The notes under the pieces are model-generated. The model saw nothing but the letters and a program-made list of their open reading frames with translations. It was not told the origin of the DNA and did no database searches. 64,000 bases of DNA from Rhizopus sp. PT2906 (Eukaryota > Mucoromycota > Mucoromycetes > Mucorales > Rhizopodaceae). Positions 46,966-60,041 of this stretch are shown one piece after another (position 1 is the stretch's first letter; each line of letters starts with the position of its first letter). Both the position numbers and the translations under genes were made by a program. The stretch is taken from positions 248,001 through 312,000 of the forward strand of contig JAMYHX010000002.1 in NCBI GenBank assembly GCA_025529335.1, written 5' to 3'.

Positions 46966-49037
46966 ATGTCGGAATCGCAAGAGAATAGAGTATACCCTGG
47001 CATTACAAAACCTTTGTCTTTAGAGAAGCCAGGCCCACGTGATACTCAATTAACAATAGAATTAGAAAAAACGTTAAATTTATATGGTTTATATGATTCT
47101 GAAGAAAGAGCCCAGCAAAGGTAGCTTTTTTGGATTGTGTAAATTGTCATCTTGTTGACTCTTTTCTTTATTATTACTTTAGATGTCGAGTGCTTCAGTC
47201 ATTGGATGATTTGACTAAACGTTTTGTTAAAATGGTTTATGAGAAGAAAGGTTATATTGAATTAGCTAAAAAGGCAGGAGGAAAGGTGTTTACATATGGA
47301 AGCTATCGTTTAGGAGTAAACGCAACAGGTATAGAAATATGAAGATGTCTTCTTTCAAAAGCTAATACCAAAATATACATAGATGCAGATATTGACACAC
47401 TATGTGTCTTTCCAAAATATGTGGATCGAATTGACTTTTTTACAGTCATGCTTGAACTGTTAAAGACACATGAACATATAACAGATATTACAGTAAGGTT
47501 ATTTATTACCAAAGATACACAGTATCCTTACTCTTTATAGGCTGTAACCAACGCTTATGTACCACTCATCAAGTTTAAATTCAACGATATCCCTGTAAGT
47601 TGAGCTATTGATAGCTACAAACCCATGACTTACAAACAATAGATTGATTTTATTTGTGCAAGACTGAATGTGGATCAGATACCAGAAGATATTGATTTGA
47701 AAGATTCTAACCTATTACGAAATCTGGATGCACTCTCTGTTCGAAGCTTAAATGGAACAAGAGTAGCAGACGATATCTTGGACCTAGTACCTAATGTTGA
47801 TACATTTAGGACTGTATTACGTTGTATAAAATTATGGGCAACTAGAAAAGCTATTTATTCAAACGTTTTAGGCTTTTTAGGAGGTGTTGCTTGGGCGATA
47901 CTAGTAGCTCGAATATGTCAGCTCTACCCTAATGCCTCTGCAAGCACAGTTATTGACAAATTCTTTCATATACTCATCACTTGGCCATGGCCATCACCTG
48001 TACTATTAAAAGCAGTAGAAGATGGACCTATTGTGCCTACAATTAAACCTTGGAATCCAAAGGTGTGTGACAAGGACAAGCAAGGGTAAACAAACTGACA
48101 AAAGATATAGTTAAATCCTGTTGATCGTTGTCATCGCATGCCAATCATTACGCCTTCTTATCCAAGTATGTGCGCGACACACAATGTGACACCGTCAACA
48201 CAGCGCATCATCATAGGCGAACTGAAGCAAGCAGCTGAGATGGTTGAGAAGATTATAGCTGGATCTACGACATGGTCACAGCTGTTTCAACCTCATAGAT
48301 TCTTTGAAATGTATCATCAATACCTTCAGATCACAGTGATTGCAGACGACTACAATCTTCAACTCAAATGGGCTGGTCTAGTAGAAGCAAGGATAAGGCA
48401 GTTCGTGATCAAGTTGGAAGCAGTGCCCCCTATTCTGTTGGTACATCCTTTTGTAGATGGTTTTAGCGAGAACCATATATGTAACAATGCAAGTGATGTC
48501 AGTGCCATGAGCTTAGGAAGGAAACCAGACAACAAAAATAATGATACAGTATCTGGGAAAATGATTTATTCAAAAACGTTCTACATTGGATTATACATCC
48601 GTCGTGCAGGTTTAAATCAAACACTAGACGTGCTTCCTATGACTCATTTATATACACACATACAGGCAAAGCGCAGTTAACGATTGATATATGTGTACCA
48701 ATTGAAGAGTTTAAGAATACACTTAGATTATGGCCAGAATACAATAGCCGGCATATGGCTGTTCATGTTGAAGCAATACACCAATCTGATTTACCAAGGG
48801 ACTTGCTGACGAAATCGAATACAGCAGGAAAGAGAACATTAAAGGTAAACAAGCATGAGCAAGGCAATGCGTATTAATACCTTGTTTAAATACTTGATTA
48901 TATAAATTATTTTTAATACTTAGCCAAGTACAAGTACGAACAACAGCAATACAGCCACCAACAAGAAATCCAAGAGAAACAACGAGGCAAATAATGAACT
49001 ACCTGTGACAGCGACTACTGCAGCAGTTGCCCTGTAA
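46966..49037 (+). CDS. PAP1: Nuclear poly(A) polymerase
   Basis: Adds poly(A) tails to mRNA 3' ends. Exons 46966-47120, 47183-47328, 47383-47492, 47541-47594, 47643-48062, 48111-48609, 48666-48844 and 48924-49037 give 558 aa, like yeast Pap1. The opening YPGITKPLSLEKPGPRDTQL is diagnostic. The nucleotidyltransferase core has FTYGSYRLGV and the catalytic DADIDTLCVFPKYV, with the third Asp in IDFICARLN. The central domain shows LNGTRVADDILDLVP, FRTVLRCIKLWA and GFLGGVAWAILVARICQLYP. The RNA-binding RRM-like domain holds WAGLVEARIRQFVIKLE and FYIGLYIRR. The tail is Asn/Ser/Thr-rich with KKSKR, a possible nuclear signal. Confidence 0.97.
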
Positions 49038-49097
49038 AAAATAAGTATAAATTATATATGTATATAAATGTATACATGTGTGCGTGTGTGTGTGTGC

Positions 49098-49150
<53 letters not shown>

Positions 49151-49379
49151 CGTGTATAAGATGGCACGTATATGTTTATCTACATATATGTGTTTATACA
49201 TAAAAGAAGATTTGGATAAAAATCTATATATAACCTTTTTTATATAAAAATTACATATTATATATCATATAAGAAAAGGAAAGGTTTATTATGAGTATCA
49301 TATTGTGTGATAATAGAGAAGGTGTGTTTATTGTGTGGGCTATTTTACATATTATTTAAAGAATAGAAATATCGTTTTA
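49038..49379. repeat. Convergent spacer with GT/AT microsatellite
   Basis: 342 bp between the stops of poly(A) polymerase and the methyltransferase. At about 49076-49160 there is a compound repeat: GT units, then about 16 AT units (49099-49130), then about 10 GT units. Both GT/AT blocks can form alternate DNA structures. No gene is present. Confidence 0.85.
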
Positions 49380-50548
49380 TCACTTTTTCTTCTTTTGTGC
49401 GATTGTATAATGAATATTACACCAACTTTTAAAATCTCTACATTCTGCAGCTGCTGCTTCTACCATTTTATCGTATTTTGCTAAATTCATTGACCAATCT
49501 TCACATAATTTTGGTTTTATAGAATCAAATAGTCGTTGTATACACTCCAGCATGATATCACCATTTCGACCATACCAGCCTATGGGCGCTGAACGATGCG
49601 AAGATTCTATATGTCTAACATTATCAAACGACTGTATCATTGACTCAAGCTGTGAGGCAATTTTGAGGTTAATATTTCTTGTCTGTAATGAAACTGTCAG
49701 ACGCATCATCCAAATAGATAGATTAGGTCCAACATCCTGTATGGAACCTCCAAGTTCTACAAATTCAATAAAACCACCTGGCTTTGTGACTCGTACGATT
49801 TCTGGTATCATTGTTTCCCAATCTTGTTGACTGTATCTAAACAGACAATCGTGTTGAGTAACGTAGTCAAAGGTATTATCAGGAAATGCAAGTCCAGTTG
49901 ACATGTCCATGAGTCGAAAATGACAATTGGCTGGCGGGCAACTTTTTATCGTGAATAATAATTTTAAATTATATGCTGATTAATATACCTTATAGGATAA
50001 ATGACAGCATCCACAGCCGTAAAATGAGATTTCGGATATTGTTTAGCCATGTCCATTATCCACCAACCAGGGCCAGCACTAATGCATGGATAAAAGATAT
50101 ATATATGCTTTTGATTTTACAACATACCACTTACGATACATCAAGTACTTTAATGCCCTTCCTTAGCTGATCTTGTATAGGTGAGAAATAAGGTGTGATG
50201 AATAAAGATCTATCATGACATCAATCGCTTTTTATTCTATTTTTTGTTATTGTTGAGCTTACTTGAATAGTAAATGGTTTATCTGTAGTCTCTCAATTTC
50301 TTCATCATCGCATGGTAAAAATTGTTCACTGGGTTTTTTAGTCTGCCGATAATTTCGGCCTTCAATATATTCATATTGTTTTATTGGAAATTTAGGTTCT
50401 ACCAGTGGTTCGTCTATGTCTACTATTACTTTGGCACTATTATATATTTTATTAGTGTTGAGCCTCGTCTTGGCTAATTATACCTTTTTGAACTATAGGT
50501 GCTTTTTGTATGCTGTGTTGCCTTTGATAAAACTGAAAAGGGGCCCAT
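49380..50548 (-). CDS. SAM-dependent methyltransferase, class I
   Basis: Exons on the minus strand are 50548-50484, 50436-50263, 50209-50135, 50078-49989 and 49941-49380, giving 321 aa. The Rossmann fold starts at about residue 95 with motif I split by an intron, KVLDVSAGPGWWIMDMAKQY, followed by the acidic end of strand 2 in FTAVDAV. ANCHFRLMDMSTGLAFPDNT and TFDYVTQHDCLF follow, then the post-motif RVTKPGGFIEFVELGG. This looks like the Methyltransf_25/LaeA-like class common in mucoralean genomes. The substrate is not readable from sequence; a small molecule or protein is possible. The N-terminal 60 residues have no recognised fold. Confidence 0.8.
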
Positions 50549-51204
50549 CCGTTATATAAAGAAAAGAGAGAGAGAGAAAAAGAAGAAGAGAAAAAGGGAG
50601 GAAAAAGGAAGGAAAGTGAACAGATGGTTACACTAACTGTAAATGAAAAAATTACTTTATTTGATCAAGGATTACGATCGTCTTTACCACATGTAAAGTA
50701 TCGAAACGCTAAACAATGATCATTTTAGAAACGATGACATGAATAAATCAATGATATTGGCTTTGGAAAAAAAAGGGGGATTTAAAAAATACCACTTGCA
50801 AAAGTCCCCTTGTCTTATAATATACCATGTAGCTTTTGAAAGTTCAAGACAAACTACAATGTTTAAATGAAGGTAAAGATACATATGTCAAGCTTGATAT
50901 GAGTTATAATTTATTATATTACCTTACAATTGATATTCTAAGTTTGTGTTAGCTGTGACAATAATTAAAAGATCATGTCTTGTTTTCTCTCCGATGCGTA
51001 TTCTCAGATATATCCTGTTTGCTATCCCCTTCAACTTGACACGGCATCTTTTTTAAAATTATTTTAGTACTAAAGACAGCTACTGGTAACTTATTCCTAT
51101 CATAGCATGGATTCTGTAACCTTGGCCTGTTTACCCTGCCTCCTATCTTCCTTTCCTCTTTTATCAAGTAAATGCAGCATTTATACATAAAAATGGTATA
51201 AGCT
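50549..51204. other. Intergenic region, 656 bp
   Basis: This holds the methyltransferase 5' flank, beginning with a TATATAAAG box and an AG-rich tract (50551-50620), and the 3' flank of the Sel1-repeat gene. An open frame at 50973-51188 (-) has 71 codons with scattered Cys and Lys and no domain I recognise. Confidence 0.5.
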
Positions 51205-52488
51205 TTATTTTCTAAAAAAGCCCAAAGACCATCGACTGGATCTCTTTTCTTGATTTGTCGTCCCTTCTCCGTTTGCTAATACTTCTCGTTGCTGCTGTAG
51301 TAAATTTTGCTCTAAAATTGATATTTGCTGAAGCTTGATTTGAGATGGTTCATAGCCATGAGTAGACGCGATCTGAAACCACTCCTTGGCCACTGCCAAG
51401 TCCTTGGGCACACCTTCGCCATGCAAGAACATTTCTCCAATCATATGCTGAGCATGTGAATAAGGTATATCTGACTGCTGTGTGGATGCTGCGTTTTGAT
51501 AGTATTCAAACGCTTTATGAAAATCCTGTTCCACTCCCCATCCATTTCGGTACATGTCTCCTAGACATACTTGGCAATAGGGTATATTAGCTGCTATACT
51601 CTGTGTACAGCATTGGTATGCTTTCTTGTAATCTTTAGGCACATTGCCTGCTCCATGCATATAGACCGCCACTTGTTCTTCCAGTGCAACAGTAAAGCCT
51701 TGCTTGGCTGATGCATCCAACCATTTCATCGCTTCTGCTGCGTCCTCTTTTACACCTCTACCTTTCAAATACATATGTCCCACAATGTACTGACAGTACT
51801 TGTCATTGGATAATGCGCCATCCTTTGCATACCGAAACGCACGAGCATCGTCTTTGGGCACATCCTGACTTCCTTCAAAAAAACTATAAGCCAGATCCAC
51901 AATTGCCTGATTGCTGCCACATTCAAATCCTCGTTCAAACCAGTAAACAGAGTCGGCAAGCTGATGATACGAGTACCTGTATCGGTCTCCATAGATCCTG
52001 CCCAACTCACATGCCGCTTCTCCTAGCTTTCCTTCTGTAGCTGCATATTTCAACAAGGTAATACCGCGTTCGAGGTTTTGCTCAAATCCAATACCCTTCG
52101 TATACAGTAGACCTGCTAAATAACACAGATTAGAGTCGTTCTCGGTGCCTTCGTGGATGACTTGAACTCCACTTGTGTGTCGGCTGGTTGTAAAAGCGAT
52201 AGAGGATTGATGGAGTGCCTGAGATAACTGCTTGTCAAAGACACTTCTCGACCAAATAATTACTTCGGCTGAATCTTTGGTAATGTACTTGTGATCTTCA
52301 GTATACAATAGACTGAGTTTTGTTTTAGCTTCGGTGTCTTGATGCTTGGTTGCCTTTCCGCGCAAGTAGTTTAAAGCCTGAAGACATGTATTCAAGTCAT
52401 TGGTGGTCTGAATAACATCTATACACTGTATTAACTTTAGTTCGTCAGGTACGTTCTCTAGCAATTGTTGATCCTGCTCTAATGTCAT
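51205..52488 (-). CDS. Sel1-like repeat protein
   Basis: Alpha/alpha-repeat scaffold of 427 aa in one exon. From about residue 120 it carries at least seven Sel1 repeats, for example YLAGLLYTKGIGFEQNLERG, IVGHMYLKGRGVKEDAAEAM and CLGDMYRNGWGVEQDFHKAF. The C-terminus is basic and ends RSSRWSLGFFRK. Sel1 proteins act as adaptors in ER-associated degradation, chitin synthase activation and signalling; which applies here is unknown. I start at ATG 52488. An in-frame ATG at 52557 would add 23 very hydrophobic residues (MNLSLYYIFLAVLF then Ser/Phe), either a translated T-rich leader or a real signal peptide. The start lies 85 bp from the Hog1 stop on the same strand. Confidence 0.88.
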   Translation of the reverse strand: MTLEQDQQLLENVPDELKLIQCIDVIQTTNDLNTCLQALNYLRGKATKHQDTEAKTKLSLLYTEDHKYITKDSAEVIIWSRSVFDKQLSQALHQSSIAFTTSRHTSGVQVIHEGTENDSNLCYLAGLLYTKGIGFEQNLERGITLLKYAATEGKLGEAACELGRIYGDRYRYSYHQLADSVYWFERGFECGSNQAIVDLAYSFFEGSQDVPKDDARAFRYAKDGALSNDKYCQYIVGHMYLKGRGVKEDAAEAMKWLDASAKQGFTVALEEQVAVYMHGAGNVPKDYKKAYQCCTQSIAANIPYCQVCLGDMYRNGWGVEQDFHKAFEYYQNAASTQQSDIPYSHAQHMIGEMFLHGEGVPKDLAVAKEWFQIASTHGYEPSQIKLQQISILEQNLLQQQREVLANGEGTTNQEKRSSRWSLGFFRK

Positions 52489-52573
52489 TTCAAAGAAAGA
52501 GAAGAAAGAGGAGGAAAAAAGAACAGCCAAAAAAATGTAATATAGACTGAGGTTCAAAATAAAAGTATGCTAT

Positions 52574-54100
<1,527 letters not shown>

Positions 54101-54536
54101 CTACAATGCATAATATTAATATACAATGTAAGCATGTAACATCTCTTATTTACATAAAGTAGTTTATCTTTTTTTCACAAATAAAAAGAATAAAAAAGAA
54201 TAAAAGAAAGGACAGTAAATAAAAAAATTGATCTACTGTAAGAAAAAAAAACGATCCCGAGTGGACGGCATAAAAAATTGATGTCATAGAAACATCATGA
54301 TTACCTTTTATGGAAGACGGTACTCTAAAAATGGGTCCTTTTTACCACAAAGTAACCAAAAAAAAAAGAAACAATCAAAGAAAAAAAAATTATATCGACA
54401 AAATACAACTCAGGGCTGAAACTATGGTAATGTCATGGTAATGCATAGGTTACACGACAAGTGTCATCAATGGCATCATGAACAAAAATTTTTTTATACA
54501 ACTCTAAAATTGATTTTATATTTTACAAATCCATAA
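54101..54536. promoter_or_regulatory. Promoter region of HOG1
   Basis: 436 bp between the Nip7 stop and the Hog1 start, both on the minus strand. It contains GGGTCCTTTTT at 54333 and AAAGTAACCAAAAA at 54349, two sequences also found just upstream of other genes here. Poly-A tracts are frequent. Confidence 0.5.
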
Positions 54537-55299
54537 TTAAAACAGTGTATCTTCATCACGAAGGTATTCTCCTACATCAGCTTGATGGAATACGATAATG
54601 TCTGTAGGCTGAAGTTTCTTCATATCTACTGTTGATCGTGCTGTCACACCAAATCCCTATTTTTGACACACATTAAAATGATTGCCCTTATGTCTCAAAG
54701 AGTTTACTTACCAGTGGTGAATCAGACATGGAAAAAATGACAACACCAGTGTGTTCAGGTGTGTCATCTGTAATTCTACCTAAATGAGCTTTGACGATAT
54801 GATTACCATAAAGAAAAGGCATTTCACCATTTGGTTTGATCCAGATCTTGTACTATATATAATATTAGCTTTATTTATATTTATATACCGTATAAGCTCC
54901 CTTACCTTTGCATACTGTGCTAAATAATCAAGTGCCGTAATGTGTAATTTGAACTTTCCAGTCTTTGTGAACTTGCCAAAGCAAGTACCCACTGATGCAA
55001 GCTGATCACGTCCCACACTCACTGCCATTCTCACCATAGATTCACTATTACCCTCTTTTTTCAGCAAACTTGAATCTAAAAGTATATAATTGATATTACC
55101 TGACATAATAGACTTTGTTCTTTTGTAAACGGAAGCAATAAGTCTCATCAGGTCTGTCGATTAAATGCTTAATGTTGGATCCAATGCTAAAATGCAAAAT
55201 TAGAACTTTCAAATCTGCCTATATCTTCATAGCCACACTTTACTATTTTGCAAGCTTCTCGAAAAGAGTCGTCGTTTCTTCTGAGGTTAAGGGACGCAT
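54537..55299 (-). CDS. NIP7: 60S ribosome biogenesis factor Nip7
   Basis: Pre-60S and pre-rRNA processing factor with a C-terminal PUA domain. Exons on the minus strand are 55299-55244, 55186-55100, 55044-54906, 54852-54712 and 54656-54537, giving 180 aa, exactly the length of human and yeast Nip7. Conserved blocks are [20 protein letters not shown], then [55 protein letters not shown] and [18 protein letters not shown]. For intron 2, several AG sites allow an open frame; I choose acceptor 55046-55045 because only then does the length after VYYV match orthologues. Confidence 0.97.
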
Positions 55300-55497
55300 T
55301 TGTTTGTGGTATATATAAGAATAAAAAAAATATAAAAAAAAAGAAAGGTTCAGGGAAAATTGTAGATTTTTGAAATAAGCCACTGTGACCTTAAGTTCAT
55401 GCAGACATCCCTCCTATTTGTGTAAAGTGGGGAGTTGTTATTAGGATCCTTTCTTTTATTGAAAAAGCAAAACTATTTTTGTATTCACATTATTAAA

Positions 55498-57322
55498 TTA
55501 AGAAGGAGGAGTAGAAATAGGTGTTGGAAGATAGGAATTATTTGTCTTTATGTTGAGCTTATTGACAGCCTCTTGCATGGGTGAGGTTGATTGTATAAGA
55601 AGTTGGGATAAGGCTCCATCATCTTTAGCTTGTGCAAACTCTTCATATGTCTATATTTTGTACATTAGCTTCTTTTTTTTTTTTCTCCTTTTTAAAAGAC
55701 TAAAAAACTTACGCATTTATATGTGCCGCCCATAAAGATTTGTGGTAAGGCACGAGATTTAGTATTCTGCTTTCTCATATGTTGCAAAGCAAGTTCACTC
55801 TTGGCGACATCGATCACTTTAAACTTTATATTGTTAGTCTCTAATGTCTTGATGATATCTTCTTCTTCTTGCTTTAGCTTAGAATTAGTTGAGATGCTTG
55901 AAGTATATACGTGGATTTCCTTGGGGTCACGGGGATGCAACTCAACAGACTGAGAAGCTTCAGGAGCAGGCCATCTAAATTTAGTACCTGGCCCGCCTGT
56001 CTTGCGTAACTTGGGAGAAACAATGCTCTTGTCACTGCTGAGCTGCTGTAGTTCGGATTGCTGTCCTTGCTTCATGGCGGATATTTGCTCTTGATATGTT
56101 TGTTGTAAATGTGCCACCTGAAGCGAATGGTAGTGCTCGTACTGCTCAAACTCATGCAATATCTTGCTTACTTCGTCATCCATATTGCTCTTGGCCTGGT
56201 TTTCTGCCTGTTTGAGTCGTTGATTCAAAAGAGCAATGTCTTTATCGTACTTGAGTTGAAGTTTGTTCAAGTTTTGAGCCTGTGCACTTTCCAATTCACG
56301 GATGGCGGATTCATGGTTCTTTTTTAACTTTTCCAACTTTTTGTCCTTCTCTGCCATCGCCTTGGCATGAGACTCGAGGATAGCTTCATGCTTTTGCTTT
56401 TGTGCCTATGATAAAAAGATGAGATAAAAGCAAAGCAAAACTTGATGGCCGTATTTACTTCCAATTGATGGTTGAGTTCTTCTAGTTTTTGCATGAGTAA
56501 ACGATCATTTTCAAGGTCAACTGTCAACCGATTCAATCGCCTTTGATGCTCCTGATCTTTGGTTATGCCTGATTTTGGTTTTCTGTCCTTCCTGTTGAGC
56601 TGTGCTCGGAGCTCAGCTAACTCGTCCTCCTTTTCATTCAGTCGTTCCATGACTACTTTATTCTATATACATGTTAGATTATGAACTGTGTACTTGTAAA
56701 CTTACAGTTTCCTTGAGTTCTTCCAACTGAGAAGTAACTTGTGCCAAGGCAGGTTTGACCAACTCTGCTCTTTCATTTTCCCATTGGAGTTGCATAGCCT
56801 CCATTTCAGCTTCCTTTTCTTTCAATAACCTATCCTTTTCAGCCAAAAGTTGAGCTGTCTTGCCTTCCTGTTGTAAGGAATCGAGCATCTCCTTTAGAGA
56901 TTCGATTTCCTTTTTAGTTTCTTCCAACTCTACTTCTTTGGCAGCAAGTTCGGATACCATCTCTTCATGCTTTTGTTCAAGTTCGACTAACTGAAGGGCC
57001 TCTGTAGAGGTGGCTGATAGTTGTGTTTTCAATTGCTCAATTTCTGCTAGTTGCTTATTAATTGTATCTTGTTGTTCCATGGTCTAAAGAATAAAAAGAT
57101 GAGCAAAATCAAAAAAGAAGATAGTAATGACTCACCTTGGATTTCAACTCTTCATATTCCTGCTTTATTTGCAGTACAGATTGATGACTTGCGATGCTCT
57201 CGGATCGTTTGATAGTTGATGCTATTACAAATTGATTATTGTATTCTTATTTCCTTCTCTCTTGCCCTACCATGAATCGAATCTTTTTGGCTGGTTTTCT
57301 TTCTTGATCCCAGACAAGGCAT
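55498..57322 (-). CDS. Coiled-coil protein with C-terminal SH3BGR/glutaredoxin-like domain
   Basis: Exons on the minus strand are 57322-57271, 57221-57136, 57083-56706, 56662-56459, 56405-55713 and 55650-55498, giving 521 aa. Residues about 25-360 are an almost unbroken coiled coil rich in Glu, Lys, Gln and Leu. After a short Pro-rich link (GGPGTKFRWPAPEA) a thioredoxin-fold domain of the SH3BGR type starts near 395: IHVYTSSISTNSKLKQEEED, then KFKVIDVAKSELALQHM, RALPQIFMGGTYKCTYEEFA. It keeps the cis-Pro equivalent (LPQIF) but lacks a CxxC redox motif, so it probably binds rather than reduces. Long coiled coil plus this fold is an uncommon architecture. Function unknown; a cytoskeletal or membrane tether is one guess. 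Confidence 0.82.
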
Positions 57323-57578
57323 TATAAAGAAAGTAAAGAAGAAAAGAAGAAAAGAAACAAATGCTTATATATTCTGCTCCTTGTAAAAGGGTACAATTAA
57401 CATTTCTTTTTTCAGGAGCAAACATGTGTGTGTACATCAAAAAAAGCTGGGGAAGCAAAGATCAGCTTTTTCAAGGGACTTCTTTTTATTCTCCTTTTTC
57501 ATTATCTCTTTTTACAAATAAACTCTTCCCCTTTCTGAATTTACATTGGAATAAATTAGTCTATACAAAATACTTTTT

Positions 57579-59557
57579 CTATCGTTGATTCAATACATAA
57601 CGAAGATAAAGTTCATCTACAAAATGAGCATGTCTATATAATATAAAAAGAATCAGTTCCTGTCTTTATATGCGCAATATATAGCTTACCTAATTCCAGG
57701 AGGTCTAGCTTGTTTAAAATGCTCGAGTGCATCCGGCACAGAGACACCTAATCTCTCAATCATGTAACAGACAATAAAGAACCCTGTTCGATTGAACCCA
57801 TAATGACAGTGAACAGCGATCTGACCATCAGGGATTTTTGCCCAGCAAGCATCCGCGATCTCGATAAACTTGGCCACTTCCTCTCTCGTAGGTGGAATCT
57901 TACTGACAGTTTTAAATTTGATATATTCAATGCGAGAGTGTTCAAAGTCACTAGCACGATAAGGGGGTGTGTCATTTGAGATGTCGATGATAAATCGAAT
58001 TTCTGGATACTTTGCTAATAAAGCAGAAGGAGAATGGCTTGAATCTGTTTGACGCATCACTTTCATGGCTCTAAATAAAGAAGGTCCGATAGGTCCGTCT
58101 GTGATATTGGCTACATTGACCCACTTTTTTTTTATACAATGTTGGTCATTGTTTTCAATTCATATCTATATTTTTTACCTTTTCATAATTTTTCAAATCC
58201 CACTTGTTCTCGCCTTTGGTTTTATGTAGTATCTGCCACGCGCCACTCAGCGTTTTCAAGCCACAGTGATGGATCAGAAAATCGGAAATGACTGGATTAA
58301 CCAACTCGGGACGTACGACCATAGGCATATGTCCGACATTTGGAATGATGTGAGGCACAGGTACACGGTGATCTGGTGTATCTGCATTCAAACCGATAAG
58401 ATGCTTCCGGATGATGTGCATCTCATCAGGAGGCGTGATCTGATCTTTCTCACCTCCAATTAAAAGCACGCCCATGTCTAACTGAGAATAGATATCTTTG
58501 GTGGGAAGTCGAGCGCCCGCTAAAAATCGTTTGGTCACTGGTGTTTTACTCTGTAAATTCCAAAGCAGTTGGCTAAAGAATAAATGTGTAAAGACTTTAT
58601 CAAAAATGCATGCATATACACTTGCCTTTTCCGAATAGATTCATTCACTTCCGGCCCTAGAAATCTGTTGACACTTTTCGAATAGTAAAGACCCTTTCGA
58701 TCTGCTGTTCGGAATATGTCGAGTAACCAATCAGGTATCCACTTTAATCTTTGTTGACCTTTCAATTGGCTCTTACTGACATGTTCCTTTGGGGAAATAA
58801 GAATGAGTCCAGCCATACAGGGTCGTATTTCGGGACATGCAGCAACAAAGGAAGCAATAGCACATCCATAGGAATGTGCAATGATAACGGTAGAAGGATA
58901 CTTATATCTATCTGTTAACAATTCCTTAATATCTTCAACTAAAGCCTCTGTTGTATACGATTCCCAACTTTGTAATAAATGAGTCTAACGTTATGTTTTT
59001 TCCTAATTGGTACTTTACTCTTTTGTAACTTCACTTTTACCGCAGCCTAATAAATCTACAGCCAAAATATGTGCGGTTTGTGAAAAATATTCAATCTGAC
59101 GTTGCCACTGTGATACCTATGATATGACATGAATTTGTGTGAAGCTTATCATTTTTTTGATGGGGACCTTACTTGTCCGCCTAATCCATGAATAAATACG
59201 ATCAAAGGAACTTTACTTCCCAATTCATGAATAATATGTACGATACGAAGTTTACGTCCACGTATATCTATAAACTGGGTATGTTCTGAAATGATATCGG
59301 GCTCATCTATTCAAATTTAGATATATACACACATTATAAGCATACATAGGCAACACTGTACTTTGATTTGATGATAGTTCATGTTCAACAGTAGCTTCTT
59401 CAATATTTCGTTGACAAAGTAAAAAGTACATACGTTCTGATAAGGTGATGCCTTTAGATCGATAATACTGATAAGCAACAGTCATGACAGCGCTTAAAAG
59501 TGCAAGGGCTGTAACTACTGGTTTCTGATTCTTTGGAAGTAATTCGACTAGACTCAT
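57579..59557 (-). CDS. Fusion of alpha/beta hydrolase and dual-specificity phosphatase
   Basis: Exons on the minus strand are 59557-59329, 59306-59173, 59116-59019, 58967-58626, 58572-58179, 58123-57690 and 57633-57579, giving 561 aa. An N-terminal hydrophobic span (ALALLSAVMTVAYQYY) suggests membrane anchoring. The hydrolase (about 75-370) has FIHGLGGQ (oxyanion), the nucleophile motif AHSYGCA near 183, the acid-loop region GGEKDQITPPDE and a likely His in PNVGHMPM. The phosphatase (about 405-555) has the P-loop HCHYGFNRTG (HCx5R) near residue 500 and ends PPGIRHAHFVDELYLRY. Fungal relatives with the same pairing exist, as I recall. Intron 4 uses a GC donor. The splice choice after GKSEVTK is the least certain junction. 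Confidence 0.85.
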
Positions 59558-60041
59558 GCTGAATAGAGAAAAGTGAAAAAAAAAAAAAGAAAGAAAAAGT
59601 ATTCAGCGGAGCCTATTTTTTTTTTTTTTTTTTTTTTTTCCTTTCCTGCTCTTTCTTTACATTATCGTTTCAAGCTGAGTCTAGTCTCATAGAATTCATA
59701 GTCGTGGTTTCGAGCTTATAGAGGAACAGGATTTGAGATTGTTGATCATTATGATTAACCTATACTCTCATCGCATTGTCATATGTCAAATTGAAGGACA
59801 ATACATACGATCAAGAAGTAGCGTATGAGCTAAATAATGATCAAAACAAGGGTGAGAAATAATTATATAATTGCTTCTTTAATAAGCAATGTCGACAAAA
59901 GAGTAAAAGGCAAGGAAGATGAACTCACAGAGTCGCGCTTTATTCTCAGAAATACAATAGAATAAAAAAAAAGAGGTCACAGCGCGTCATTTTGATTTAC
60001 TTTCATGCGACTGCCAGCATTTTGCATTTCTTTCAAGTTCC
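59558..60041. promoter_or_regulatory. Divergent promoter, hydrolase-phosphatase and Hop2
   Basis: 484 bp between divergent starts. A 22-nt T run lies at about 59618-59639 next to an A run at 59576-59588. The remainder is ordinary AT-rich spacer without coding signals. Confidence 0.5.

Noticed and set aside
49076..49160. Compound GT/AT repeat as a CRISPR-like or functional array
   Set aside because: Simple microsatellite without spacers; nuclear fungal DNA.
55045..55099. 31-nt intron in NIP7 using the acceptor after TTCAAG
   Set aside because: Frame would stay open, but eight extra residues disrupt the alignment with Nip7; the 55-nt intron gives exactly 180 aa.
57690..58123. Separate small phosphatase gene starting at MKVMRQTD
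   Set aside because: In-frame exon upstream (WVNVANITDGPIGPS) and a clean phase-0 intron join it to the hydrolase.
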